From: Saonia flava
GTDB lineage: Bacteria; Bacteroidota; Bacteroidia; Flavobacteriales; Flavobacteriaceae
NCBI RefSeq assembly: GCF_011927795.1
Contig: NZ_JAATJJ010000001.1
Coordinates: forward strand, 954,666 to 1,018,665
Length of the DNA stretch: 64,000 bases
Direction: 5' to 3'
Shown here piece after piece: positions 27,829-36,512 of this stretch. The position numbers and the translations under genes are program-made. The notes beneath the pieces are model-generated. The model worked only from the letters and a program-made list of their open reading frames with translations, was not told where the DNA came from and did not search any database. The first letter of the stretch is position 1. Every line of letters starts with the position of its first letter.

Positions 27829-28755
27829 TTAATTTAATTGCTCTATTAACATATCCACATCTTCCTTTTTACATAATTGGGTTCCAGGGTGCATAGTGGC
27901 AGCTGTGCCACAAGCTACTCCATATTCCACCATTTCCTTAAATGACTTGCCCTCCAATACACTAAGAACCATGCCCGCGACCATACTATCCCCAGCTCCT
28001 ATCATGCTTTTTTGTTGAACAATTGGCGCTGGAATGTATTCCAATAAATCTTTGGTGACCAATAAAGCCCCCTTCTCCCCAAGGGAAACCACCATGACTG
28101 TACAAGGATGCTTCTCTAAAAATCCTTTGGCCAACGTTTCCAATTCTGCAAAAGAAATAAAAGGAATACCGCACAAAGCACTTAATTCGGCTAAATTCGG
28201 TTTAAAAAGAAATATATTGGACGTCACGGCCTGTTTTAATGCCTCTCCCTTTGTATCTAGAATTAGTTTTGCTTTTTTTTTCTTTACAATAGTTGCCACT
28301 TTTACAAAAAAATCCTCTGGTATTCCAGGAGATAATTTTCCGCTCGCCACCAAATAATCCCCTTCTTGTAAAAAATTTTCCAAACGTATTAAACTCTCTT
28401 GCCATTCTTTTTCCAATACGTAAGGTCCTGGCACTCCAAAACGATACTCCAAATCTGTGATAGAATTCCTAACCGCTAAATTTTCTCGTGTACAGCCTTG
28501 AATACCTATAACTTCTTGCGGCACACCCTCATTCTTTAGTAAGCTTTCTAAATGGGTGCCTGTTGGTCCTCCTGCCAAATAAATGGCGAGAGAAGTACCT
28601 CCAAGATTCCCAATGGCCCTGGAAACATTAATACCGCCTCCACCCGCAAAATAAATTGGTGATGTACATTGTAGCTTAACATTGGGTATTAGATCATTTA
28701 CAACTGTATTTTTATCCACAACAGGATTTACAGTTAGGGTAATTATATTGCTCAT
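27829..28755 (-). CDS. pfkB: PfkB-family phosphofructokinase (copy 2)
   Basis: This 308-residue paralogue of the kinase at 7593 shares the same start pattern (TLTVNPVVDKNT), AGGGGINVSRAIGNLGG, the catalytic MIGAGDSMVAGMV and the C-terminal GVACGTAATMHPGTQLC. It would phosphorylate fructose 6-phosphate or fructose 1-phosphate. It is the last gene of an operon after a DUF-type membrane protein and ppsA (23-bp gap after ppsA). Pairing of an ATP-using glycolytic kinase with gluconeogenic PEP synthase in one operon suggests tuning of flux direction, not simple glycolysis (inference). Confidence 0.9.
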   Translation of the reverse strand: MSNIITLTVNPVVDKNTVVNDLIPNVKLQCTSPIYFAGGGGINVSRAIGNLGGTSLAIYLAGGPTGTHLESLLKNEGVPQEVIGIQGCTRENLAVRNSITDLEYRFGVPGPYVLEKEWQESLIRLENFLQEGDYLVASGKLSPGIPEDFFVKVATIVKKKKAKLILDTKGEALKQAVTSNIFLFKPNLAELSALCGIPFISFAELETLAKGFLEKHPCTVMVVSLGEKGALLVTKDLLEYIPAPIVQQKSMIGAGDSMVAGMVLSVLEGKSFKEMVEYGVACGTAATMHPGTQLCKKEDVDMLIEQLN

Positions 28756-28778
28756 TTTTAATAGTAATCTTGGGGAGA

Positions 28779-31184
28779 TTAATTACTGCTAGAAGCCATT
28801 CCAAAAGTTACAAAACTTTTCTCTGCTTTATTAATGTTTTCTATTCCCTGTAGTAATGCATCTGGATTAAAAGAAATACTATCTATCCCTTCTTTTACCA
28901 AAAACTTGGCAAACTCGGGAAAATCGCTTGGTGCCTGGCCGCATAGGCCTATTTTTGTGCCCGTTTTCTTTGCTGACCTTATGGCCATTGATATCATACG
29001 TTTTGCAGCAGCATCATTTTCATCAAAAAGTTGGCCCATAATCTCAGAGTCCCTATCAATTCCCAAAGTAAGTTGGGTAAGGTCATTGGATCCAATAGAA
29101 AAACCATCAAAAATTTCGGCAAATTCTTTTGCCAAAATTACATTGCTTGGAATCTCCACCATTGTATATACTTCAAGACCATTTGCCCCTCGTTTTAACC
29201 CATTACTTTCCATGATATCAATGACTTTTTTACCTTCTCCAAGTGTCCTACAAAAAGGAACCATTACTTTAAGATTTGTGAGTCCAATAACATCTCTAAC
29301 CTTTTTAATTGCAGCACATTCCAATGCAAATCCGCCCTTATATAAATCACTATAATATCTTGATGCTCCCCTAAATCCCAACATAGGATTTTCCTCTGCT
29401 GGTTCAAATTCCTTTCCTCCCAATAAATTTGCATATTCATTGGTCTTAAAATCACTTAACCTTACTATTACCTCCTTAGGATAAAATGCTGCAGCAATTA
29501 TAGCTATCCCCTCTGCCAGCTTATCAACAAAATAGGCTGTCTTATCCTTATAGTTTTTTGTAAGCAGTTCTATTTCCTTTTGGACAGATGCCTCTTTAAT
29601 TTTGTGATACTCAACAAGTGCCATAGGGTGTATTTGCGCCATATGTGTTATTATAAATTCCATTCTCAATAGACCCACTCCATTATTAGGGTAAAATGAA
29701 AGTTGAAAAGCTTTTTCGGGATCTGCTAAAATCATTTTTGCTTCTACTTTTGGCATTTTTATGTTGGAAAAATCTATTTCCTGTTCTTCATAGGAAAGTT
29801 GACCTTCATACACATACCCTGTTTTGCCTTCTGCACAAGACATTGTAATAACATCTCCATTGTTTATCATTGAAGTAGCATTTCCACATCCCACAATAGC
29901 GGGAACTCCAAGTTCTCTGGCAACAATTGCTGCATGGCTTGTCCTTCCGCCTTTATTGGTAACTATTCCTCCCACCTGTTTAAGCAAGGGGTCCCAATCC
30001 GGAGTAATGGTGTCCGTTACAATAATGGAATCCATTGTTAATTCTTTTACATCCTTAGGGGACTTTAGCAAAATTGCCTTTCCCACTTTTATTTTGGAAC
30101 CAACGGCATTGCCATTAACCATTTTTTTTCCTTTTTCCAATAGCCTATACTCTATATGAACATTTTTATTTCTAGTCTGATGCACAGTTTCTGGACGGGC
30201 CTGAATTATAAATAATTCATTTGTAATTCCATCTTTGGCCCATTCTATATCCATTGGTTGCTTATAATGTTCTTCAATAAGCATTGCCCATTGTGCCAAT
30301 GCTATGATTTCATCATCCGAAAGCACATATCGTTCTTGTAGGTGGGATGGAGTACTAATATTTAGAATTGGGCTACTATCCGTATCCGTACCATAGACCA
30401 TAGTCAGTTTTTTATCCCCAAGTTTTTTTTGAAGAATAGGATACTTTCCAAGTTTTAAGCTTGGCTTAAAAACATAAAATTCATCCGGGTTTATTGTCCC
30501 CTGTACAATGTTCTCCCCAAGGCCCCAAACTCCAGATAACAATATGGCATTTTCAAATCCAGATTCTGGTTCAATGGTAAAACCTACCCCAGAACATCCT
30601 TTATCTGCACGTACCATTTTCTGAACCCCAACGGAAAGAGCAACATCTCCATGTTTAAATCCCTTATCATCACGATACTTAATAGCCCGATCGGTATATA
30701 AAGATGCAAAACATTTTTTAACGGCATCCAAGACCTCATCTTTACCTTTTATATTTAAAAAAGTATCGTGTTGTCCTGCAAAACTGGCATCAGGAAGGTC
30801 TTCAGCAGTGGCACTACTCCTTACAGCCACTGCACAGCTATCATTATTGTTACATAAACTTAGATAGGCTTCTATAATTTCGTTTGATATTTTAACAGAC
30901 AACTTTGCTTCCAATATTAGTTTGCGGGCCTTTTTACCTATTATATTCAAATTGGAATAATTATCCGTATCCAATTCCAGTAATACTTGTTGCAATGGCC
31001 CTCTAATTGAATTTTCATTCAAAAAATTCCAAAATGCCTTAGAAGTAGTCGCAAACCCATTCGGAATTTGTATTCCCTTTGATGTTAATTGATTATGCAT
31101 TTCACCCAGAGAAGCATTTTTACCTCCCACAAGGGCAATATCGTTTATTCCTATTTCACTAAATTTTATTATCCCCTTTTCCAT
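28779..31184 (-). CDS. ppsA: Phosphoenolpyruvate synthase
   Basis: This 801-residue protein converts pyruvate and ATP to PEP, AMP and phosphate. The N-terminal ATP-grasp domain (about 15-340) has LVGGKNASLGEM and AVRSSATAEDLPDASFAGQ. The central phospho-histidine domain (about 380-470) has GGRTSHAAIVARELGVPAIV with the swinging His. The C-terminal TIM barrel (about 490-795) has MVEIPSNV, IGSNDLTQLTLGIDRDS and the catalytic Cys in GLCGQAPSD. Length and all motifs agree with PpsA, not PPDK. It follows a small membrane gene by 19 bp and precedes pfkB2. The operon is controlled by palindrome 31651-31662. Confidence 0.95.
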   Translation of the reverse strand: MEKGIIKFSEIGINDIALVGGKNASLGEMHNQLTSKGIQIPNGFATTSKAFWNFLNENSIRGPLQQVLLELDTDNYSNLNIIGKKARKLILEAKLSVKISNEIIEAYLSLCNNNDSCAVAVRSSATAEDLPDASFAGQHDTFLNIKGKDEVLDAVKKCFASLYTDRAIKYRDDKGFKHGDVALSVGVQKMVRADKGCSGVGFTIEPESGFENAILLSGVWGLGENIVQGTINPDEFYVFKPSLKLGKYPILQKKLGDKKLTMVYGTDTDSSPILNISTPSHLQERYVLSDDEIIALAQWAMLIEEHYKQPMDIEWAKDGITNELFIIQARPETVHQTRNKNVHIEYRLLEKGKKMVNGNAVGSKIKVGKAILLKSPKDVKELTMDSIIVTDTITPDWDPLLKQVGGIVTNKGGRTSHAAIVARELGVPAIVGCGNATSMINNGDVITMSCAEGKTGYVYEGQLSYEEQEIDFSNIKMPKVEAKMILADPEKAFQLSFYPNNGVGLLRMEFIITHMAQIHPMALVEYHKIKEASVQKEIELLTKNYKDKTAYFVDKLAEGIAIIAAAFYPKEVIVRLSDFKTNEYANLLGGKEFEPAEENPMLGFRGASRYYSDLYKGGFALECAAIKKVRDVIGLTNLKVMVPFCRTLGEGKKVIDIMESNGLKRGANGLEVYTMVEIPSNVILAKEFAEIFDGFSIGSNDLTQLTLGIDRDSEIMGQLFDENDAAAKRMISMAIRSAKKTGTKIGLCGQAPSDFPEFAKFLVKEGIDSISFNPDALLQGIENINKAEKSFVTFGMASSSN

Positions 31185-31203
31185 TTTATTCTATATGCTT
31201 TCA

Positions 31204-31590
31204 TTAATAAGGTAGAATTCCATATCCCATATTTAAAAGAAATACTCCAACAAGAAACAACACTAAATAAAGGACCTGTATCAGCTTAACATTAACAACT
31301 TGTAAAGCTGCAGAAGATCGAATAGGAAACATGAAGAGTACAATCCCAATAATTATCGAAATCCACCCTAGAAAGGTAATAATAATGGGCCATTCGCCCG
31401 TCCATACATTATGGAATAAAATATTGAGAAGTCCAACAATGATTGCAATAAATGCTGTTATTAGTAAAAACTTAGGGTCTTTTAAATATTCAAAAATATC
31501 ACGAATACGTTGCGGGTTAAAACTAAGTACCAAGAAAAAAATAATGAGGTAAAACCCCCAAAACTTTGCCAAAAAAAAGGAAATATCCAT
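31204..31590 (-). CDS. Four-helix membrane protein
   Basis: This is a 128-residue integral membrane protein with four hydrophobic segments (about 6-24, 40-58, 68-88 and 102-124) and a short charged loop RIRDIFEYLKDPK. It is the first gene of the ppsA-pfkB2 operon and so directly under palindrome 31651-31662 (-7 element TACATTTA, 31627-31620). It resembles small HdeD/DUF308-like proteins in helix layout only; no family is claimed. Confidence 0.75.
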   Translation of the reverse strand: MDISFFLAKFWGFYLIIFFLVLSFNPQRIRDIFEYLKDPKFLLITAFIAIIVGLLNILFHNVWTGEWPIIITFLGWISIIIGIVLFMFPIRSSAALQVVNVKLIQVLYLVLFLVGVFLLNMGYGILPY

Positions 31591-31650
31591 ATCATTTTAA
31601 GTGTTGATTATTATATGATTAAATGTATATCTAAGTTTTTGTTTGATAAA

Positions 31651-31662
31651 TGATTTAAGTCA
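31651..31662. promoter_or_regulatory. Crp/Fnr-type palindrome shared by the ppsA operon (minus) and the PepSY-like/dodecin pair (plus)
   Basis: The site TGATTTAAGTCA is centred at 31656.5. Plus-strand TAATTTTG (31686-31693) and minus-strand TACATTTA (31627-31620) both lie exactly 33 bp from its centre. Confidence 0.85.
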
Positions 31663-31755
31663 TTGTCCAAAAGTTGAAAGGGAAATAATTTTGAAGCAAT
31701 GAACAGATATTAAAAGTTCATTTATTCACCGAAATATTAATTAAATAATAAAATC

Positions 31756-32262
31756 ATGAAAAAAATTCTATTTGGTTTATTAGTTGTTGGACTTACCACC
31801 CAAGCATTTTCACAGGTTATTAAAACTGAAGAGCTTTCTGAAGTTGTAGTTATGGCCACAAACTACAAATACCTTAGCGACGTGGATTCCAAAGAAGCTC
31901 CGGTCGACGCAAAATTATTGGAACGAATGGTGGCTTCTTTTGATGTTAAAGACTCAGAATTCTACCAAGACGAATACGACCTCTATAATGTTACTTTCTT
32001 TATTCCTGACGGAAAAATCCTTGCTGCATATGATAAAGATGGCAAGGTTTTGAGAACTGTAGAAAAGTTCAAGGACATTAATGTTCCTGAAGTTGTAAGA
32101 AACTCTGTCTACAAAAGGTTTCCCGGGTGGATGATTTCCAAGGATGTGTATCTAGTGAATTACCACCAAGAGAAAGGAGCTAATAGAAGGTATAAGCTTA
32201 AATTGGTAAATGGTGATAAAACACTTAGGGTAAAAACAGATGAGGATGGGAATTTTCTTTAA
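31756..32262 (+). CDS. Secreted PepSY-like protein
   Basis: This 168-residue protein has a classical signal peptide (MKKILFGLLVVGLTTQAFSQ, cut after about residue 19), so it is periplasmic or exported. The mature part has two related alpha/beta units ending in DGKILAAYDKDGKVLRTVE and KTLRVKTDEDGNFL, which resemble PepSY-like (BLIP-fold) domains common in Bacteroidota. These often bind or inhibit proteases, but no function is proven here. It is first in a plus-strand pair with dodecin (19-bp gap) and is controlled from palindrome 31651. Confidence 0.75.
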   Translation: MKKILFGLLVVGLTTQAFSQVIKTEELSEVVVMATNYKYLSDVDSKEAPVDAKLLERMVASFDVKDSEFYQDEYDLYNVTFFIPDGKILAAYDKDGKVLRTVEKFKDINVPEVVRNSVYKRFPGWMISKDVYLVNYHQEKGANRRYKLKLVNGDKTLRVKTDEDGNFL

Positions 32263-32281
32263 TTCTTAAAAACATAAAATT

Positions 32282-32497
32282 ATGTCAGTATTAAAAGTAG
32301 TAGAAATCTTAGGGAATTCTTCCCAAAGTTTTGAAGATGCGATACAAAATATCATTAATGAAGCCTCTAAAACTGTTAAGAATATTAAATCAGTTTATGT
32401 TAAGGATATGCAAGTTACGGTGGACAACAATCAAATTGCTGAATACCGTGTGAATGCACAAGTCTGCTTTGGAATTTTGGATGAAGTAGTACAATAG
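32282..32497 (+). CDS. Dodecin (flavin-binding storage protein)
   Basis: This is a 71-residue protein of dodecin length and pattern: VVEILGNSSQSFEDAIQN at the start, a helix, and AEYRVNAQVCFGILDE at the end. Dodecins form hollow dodecamers that bind flavins or CoA and protect cells from free-flavin photochemistry. The usual aromatic flavin-stacking Trp near position 36 is not present: the region reads NIKSVYVKDMQ with Tyr instead, so ligand choice may differ. A flavin buffer in the regulon of a LOV (flavin) kinase is noteworthy. Confidence 0.88.
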   Translation: MSVLKVVEILGNSSQSFEDAIQNIINEASKTVKNIKSVYVKDMQVTVDNNQIAEYRVNAQVCFGILDEVVQ

Positions 32498-32503
32498 GGC
32501 CTT

Positions 32504-32567
32504 AAGGCATTCCAAAAAAATGTAAAGATTGCCATTACATTGCTCTTTGCCCATTTTGGAATGCCTT
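32504..32567 (+). terminator. Nested stem-loop after dodecin
   Basis: Outer arms AAGGCATTCCAAAA (32504-32517) and TTTTGGAATGCCTT (32554-32567) pair perfectly. An inner stem AATGTAA/TTACATT (32519-32525/32535-32541) is nested inside. It lies 7 bp after the dodecin stop. It probably ends or attenuates the dodecin transcript before the methyltransferase gene, though the T run after it is weak. Confidence 0.65.
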
Positions 32568-32667
32568 ATTCATTTGGTTACAAAAACCGCACGAAAACAA
32601 ACACCATTCTACATTTCTTAAATGAAGTGAACGGACTCAAGTTTATAAACATTAAGTAAAAATTGTT

Positions 32668-33306
32668 ATGATACAGTCAGAAATATTCAACCAAAATGTA
32701 GAAGAATATGAAGCTTGGTACCAAGATTACCATGAAGTCTATATGTCAGAAATAACCGCTTTAAAAGAACAGTTTCAAAAATTACCAGAAAATATCCAAG
32801 GTATTGAGGTAGGTTTGGGCACTGGACGGTTTTCTGTGCCCTTGGGAATTAAGGAAGGTATTGAACCTTCGGAAGAAATGGCCATAAAAGCAAGAGAGCG
32901 AGGTATTGAAATCATGAAAGGTTTTGCTGAGAGGCTACCATATGCAGATTTACAATTCCACTTTGTCCTCTATGTTACTATTTGTCATTTAAATGACATC
33001 AAGGCAGCATTCGATGAAGCTTTTAGGGTCTTAAAACCTAAAGGGGCAATTATCATAGGTTTTTTGGACAAGGATAGAGCTATAGCAAAACAATATGAAG
33101 AAAAGCGCAATCGAAGTACCTTCTTTAAAAATGCACATTTTTATTCTGTTGATAACATTCAAAAATTGCTAACGGAAGTAGGGTTCAAAGATTTGGAATT
33201 TAACCAAACCCTCTTTGGAGGTTTAGATGAAATCAAAGAAGTCCAAATACCAAAACAAGGTTACGGAGAAGGCTCTTTTGTAGTTGTCAAGGCAACCAAA
33301 AAATGA
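32668..33306 (+). CDS. SAM-dependent class I methyltransferase
   Basis: This 212-residue protein has a Methyltransf_11-type domain: motif I IEVGLGTGRFSVPLG (about 46-60), the acidic-type motif II region IEPSEEMAIKARERG, and AFRVLKPKGAIIIGF. The substrate is unknown (small molecule or rRNA/tRNA). The gene overlaps archease by 4 bp (ATGA), so the three genes methyltransferase-archease-rtcB are translationally coupled. That makes an RNA-linked role possible but unproven. No regulon palindrome of the standard form is present upstream. Confidence 0.85.
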   Translation: MIQSEIFNQNVEEYEAWYQDYHEVYMSEITALKEQFQKLPENIQGIEVGLGTGRFSVPLGIKEGIEPSEEMAIKARERGIEIMKGFAERLPYADLQFHFVLYVTICHLNDIKAAFDEAFRVLKPKGAIIIGFLDKDRAIAKQYEEKRNRSTFFKNAHFYSVDNIQKLLTEVGFKDLEFNQTLFGGLDEIKEVQIPKQGYGEGSFVVVKATKK

Positions 33307-33716
33307 TTATCAAATATTTGCCCCATACGGCTGATATTAGGATGGCAATAGAAAGCAAAACCATAAAAGGATTATTTGCCACGGCAGTCAAAGGTATGGG
33401 CAATATTCTCAAAGAAGGTTACTGCGATCAAAGAAATGTTTTCTCTAAGAGTATACGTATAACTACCCATTCACTAGATTATACAAGTTTATTGATTGAC
33501 TTTCTATCTGATGTACTATCACTAGGATATATAGAAAATTCCGTCTATTGCAAACTTGAAATTGAGAAGCTTTCAAAAAAAACAATTGTTGCCAAAGCCT
33601 TTGGTTTCCATGTTGATCAATTTGATGAAGAGATAAAAGCCGTTACCCACCATGAAGCCAATATTCTAAAAAACAAAAGAAAAAAATGGGAAACATGTAT
33701 TGTGTTTGATATATAA
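33303..33716 (+). CDS. Archease
   Basis: This 137-residue protein starts MIIKYLPHTADIRMAIES, the archease start with the metal-binding His-Thr-Ala-Asp. It contains LIDFLSDVLSLGYIENSVYC and ends with AVTHHEANI before the basic tail. Archease activates RtcB ligase by aiding guanylation and broadening nucleotide use. It is sandwiched between the methyltransferase (overlap 4 bp) and rtcB (2-bp gap), the classic archease-RtcB pairing. Confidence 0.92.
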   Translation: MIIKYLPHTADIRMAIESKTIKGLFATAVKGMGNILKEGYCDQRNVFSKSIRITTHSLDYTSLLIDFLSDVLSLGYIENSVYCKLEIEKLSKKTIVAKAFGFHVDQFDEEIKAVTHHEANILKNKRKKWETCIVFDI

Positions 33717-33718
33717 AT

Positions 33719-35170
33719 ATGCGAAAAGTTCAAAAAGAACATATAAATAAGATTACAGACTACTTATGGGAAATTCCGCAATCCTTTAGACAAGATATGA
33801 AGGTGCCTGCCAGAATCTTGGCGTTTGAAACACTTCTTGACGACATCATCGAAGATAGATCACTCAATCAACTTGTCAATGTGGCCACTTTGCCGGGCAT
33901 TAAAAAGGCTTCTTTTGTTATGCCAGACGTTCATGAAGGATATGGTTTTCCTATTGGAGGTGTGGCAGCTACGTCATATCCACACGGAGCAATTTCACCA
34001 GGAGGGATTGGTTATGATATTAATTGCGGCGTTCGCCTGCTCGTATCCCAAATACAAATTGAAGACATTAAACCTCAACTAGAAAATCTTTCCAAAGAAC
34101 TATATAAACAAATCCCTTCTGGAATGGGAAAGGGAGGGCAAATAAGGCTTACACCATCTGACATGGAAGAGGTTCTGGTCAAGGGCGCTGAGTGGGCCAT
34201 CGAGAATGGTTATGGAATAAAAGAAGATTTATACAATATAGAAAGTAATGGAAAATTGGATAGTGCGGACCCATCTCTTGTGTCTGATATGGCAAAGAAA
34301 AGAGGGGCCAATCAATTGGGGACCATTGGGTCCGGCAATCATTTTGTAGAAGTAGACTTTGTAGAAGAGATTTATGATAAACATATAGCAGAAGTATATG
34401 GCCTAAAAAAAAATCAGGTAGTTGTTTTGATTCATACGGGCTCCCGTGGTTTGGGTCATCAGGTTGCCACAGACCACATCCGAATTATAATGTCTGCCAT
34501 GTCCAAATATAATATAAAGGTTCCCGACAGAGAATTGGCCTGTGTACCTTTTGACTCCCGAGAGGGGCAAAATTATTTTAAAGCTATGTGCGCAGCCGCA
34601 AATTATGCTTGGTGCAATAGGGAAGTAATTTCATGGGAAGTAAGAAACGCCTGGGAAAATATTTTTGGCAATAAAGGAGGGGCATTGAATGTCTTGTATG
34701 ATGTAGCCCACAACATCGCAAAAATTGAAACCCATACTATTGAAAATACAGACCAAATGGTCATTGTACATAGAAAGGGAGCAACTAGGGCTTTTGGCCC
34801 TAAATCAAAAGAATTACCTAAAAAATACAATGAGGTTGGCCAACCAATAATAATACCGGGAAGCATGGGAACTTGCTCTTATGTACTTGCTGGAACATCC
34901 AAAAGCCATGAAACAGCTTTTGGTTCATGCTGTCACGGTGCTGGAAGACGCTTGTCCAGACGAGCGGCCAAGAAGAAAGTAAATGCACCAGCGTTAAAAG
35001 AACAACTAAGGGAGAAAGGTATTTATGTGGAAGCTGGTTCCTTTAAGGGAATTGCAGAGGAAGCTCCAATAGCTTATAAAGATGTTAATATGGTAGTGGA
35101 GACGGTAAGTAACTCTGGGATTGCAAAAAAGATTGCAAAACTCATTCCTGTGGCCGTAATAAAAGGTTGA
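33719..35170 (+). CDS. rtcB: tRNA-splicing/RNA-repair ligase RtcB
   Basis: This 483-residue RtcB joins RNA 2',3'-cyclic phosphate or 3'-phosphate ends to 5'-OH ends using GTP and Mn2+. It has metal-binding motifs VHEGYGFPIGG, GGIGYDINCGVRL, GNHFVEVDFVEEIY and HTGSRGLGHQVA. The guanylated histidine lies in SCCHGAGRRLSR. Full length matches the family. In bacteria RtcB repairs RNA cut by toxin RNases; in mycobacteria an RtcB homologue (Rv2631) is in the DosR regulon. It is the last gene of a three-gene operon. Confidence 0.95.
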   Translation: MRKVQKEHINKITDYLWEIPQSFRQDMKVPARILAFETLLDDIIEDRSLNQLVNVATLPGIKKASFVMPDVHEGYGFPIGGVAATSYPHGAISPGGIGYDINCGVRLLVSQIQIEDIKPQLENLSKELYKQIPSGMGKGGQIRLTPSDMEEVLVKGAEWAIENGYGIKEDLYNIESNGKLDSADPSLVSDMAKKRGANQLGTIGSGNHFVEVDFVEEIYDKHIAEVYGLKKNQVVVLIHTGSRGLGHQVATDHIRIIMSAMSKYNIKVPDRELACVPFDSREGQNYFKAMCAAANYAWCNREVISWEVRNAWENIFGNKGGALNVLYDVAHNIAKIETHTIENTDQMVIVHRKGATRAFGPKSKELPKKYNEVGQPIIIPGSMGTCSYVLAGTSKSHETAFGSCCHGAGRRLSRRAAKKKVNAPALKEQLREKGIYVEAGSFKGIAEEAPIAYKDVNMVVETVSNSGIAKKIAKLIPVAVIKG

Positions 35171-35222
35171 CAACTAAACTTAGTGGAATACAATATTTAA
35201 AAGCAATTACACATTTAAAAAA

Positions 35223-35849
35223 TTAATCTACAACACTTTGCCTTAGGATTTGTATTGCTTCTTTATCTGTAACTTGATCAAACTCCTCATAAAACTGTCC
35301 AACCGCCCTAAAATTAGGTGGTATTAGTAAGCATATTACCTGATCTATATGAGAAGATTTGTTTAATTTCTTGATTGCCGATTTAGGCGCTACGGGAACA
35401 GCTACTATAACTTTCTTGGGGTTTTGATTCCGTATTAATTCTGCTGTGACCATTATGGTATTCCCCGTTGCAATTCCGTCATCAACAATGATTACAATTT
35501 TACCGTTTAAATTTTGGGGGGATTTCGTCCTATAATACTCGTCCTGGCGACTTTTTAACTTCTCCCTTATTCTGGCCGTTTCTTCTTCTATATACTTTTC
35601 TGAAACACTGGTGGAATCACTTATTAGCACATTCTCTAAACTTACAGCCCCTATCGCATATTCTTTGTTGGAGGGGTGGCCTATTTTTTTGGAAAGAACA
35701 ACGTCCAAAGGGGCCTCCAACTCCCTTGCTATAATTTCCCCTAAGGGCAACCCACCTCTTGGAATTGCCATAACAACCGTATTTTTATTTTTAAATTGCT
35801 GCAATTTCTTACCCAATTTTATAGCGGCATCCAGTCGGTTTCTAAACAT
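35223..35849 (-). CDS. Phosphoribosyltransferase-domain protein
   Basis: This is a 208-residue type I PRTase. The PRPP loop is VIIVDDGIATGNTIM, and the substrate-side region includes MAIPRGGLPLGEIIARELEAPL and SKKIGHPSNKEYAIGA. It resembles the stand-alone or hydrolase-fused PRTases of stress regulons (mycobacterial Rv0571c type), not a specific purine salvage enzyme. The substrate is unknown. It is the last gene of a three-gene minus-strand operon, 6 bp after the hydrolase gene. Confidence 0.88.
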   Translation of the reverse strand: MFRNRLDAAIKLGKKLQQFKNKNTVVMAIPRGGLPLGEIIARELEAPLDVVLSKKIGHPSNKEYAIGAVSLENVLISDSTSVSEKYIEEETARIREKLKSRQDEYYRTKSPQNLNGKIVIIVDDGIATGNTIMVTAELIRNQNPKKVIVAVPVAPKSAIKKLNKSSHIDQVICLLIPPNFRAVGQFYEEFDQVTDKEAIQILRQSVVD

Positions 35850-35855
35850 AGCTTT

Positions 35856-36512
35856 CTATTTATTTAACCATTTTGTGAACCATTCTGCAGAAATATTAGC
35901 AACAATCTCTAACTTTCCCTCTTCCTCAAACAAGTGGGTTGCCCTTGGAACAATTTCAAGTTTCTTTGTGCAATTCAAATTTTGGTATGCCTTTTCATTC
36001 AATTGTATTACTACATCATCCCTGCCACCTACAATTAAAAGTGTCGGGGCCGTAACTTTTTTTAAATGCCCCAAAGCAAGGTCCGGCCTACCTCCCCTTG
36101 AGACCACCGCATCTATATCCTTATCAAAAAAAGCGGCTGCCCTCAAAGCAGAGGCTGCTCCTGTACTTGCCCCAAAATATCCAATTAACAGATCTGAGGT
36201 AATATCATTATGTTGTATCCATTGCGTTACATCTATCAACCTCATTGTTAGTAAATCTATATCAAACCTATTGTCATAGATTCTATCTTCGTTTTCCGTT
36301 AGCAAATCAAACAATAAAGTGGCCAATCCATTCTTTTGCAGTATTTCTGCAACAAATTTGTTTCTGGGGCTAAATCTACTACTCCCGCTACCATGTGAAA
36401 AAATTACAATTCCCTTTGTATTTTGAGGTATGCAAAGGTTTCCTTTTAGGACAATACCATCCAATCTAATTTCTACATTACTGTTATATACTTCTTTTAA
36501 TGACATAGTCAT
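35856..36512 (-). CDS. Alpha/beta hydrolase (dienelactone hydrolase-like)
   Basis: This 218-residue hydrolase has the oxyanion segment FSHGSGSSRFSPRN, nucleophile elbow GYFGASTGAASAL (Ser in GASTG), acid Asp in VGGRDDVV and catalytic His in RATHLFEEEG. It is cytoplasmic. In Mycobacterium Rv0571c, as recalled, a PRTase and a hydrolase of this kind are fused in one DosR-regulated protein. Here the two are separate neighbours, supporting a shared pathway. The start overlaps the stop of the polymer-forming gene by 4 bp. Confidence 0.88.
   Translation of the reverse strand: MTMSLKEVYNSNVEIRLDGIVLKGNLCIPQNTKGIVIFSHGSGSSRFSPRNKFVAEILQKNGLATLLFDLLTENEDRIYDNRFDIDLLTMRLIDVTQWIQHNDITSDLLIGYFGASTGAASALRAAAFFDKDIDAVVSRGGRPDLALGHLKKVTAPTLLIVGGRDDVVIQLNEKAYQNLNCTKKLEIVPRATHLFEEEGKLEIVANISAEWFTKWLNK

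Noticed and set aside
32628-32639. TGAACGGACTCA upstream of the methyltransferase gene as a further regulon site
   Set aside because: It has the TGA-N6-TCA frame but not the Y and R bases, and the position 33 bp downstream falls at the start codon with no -7 element.
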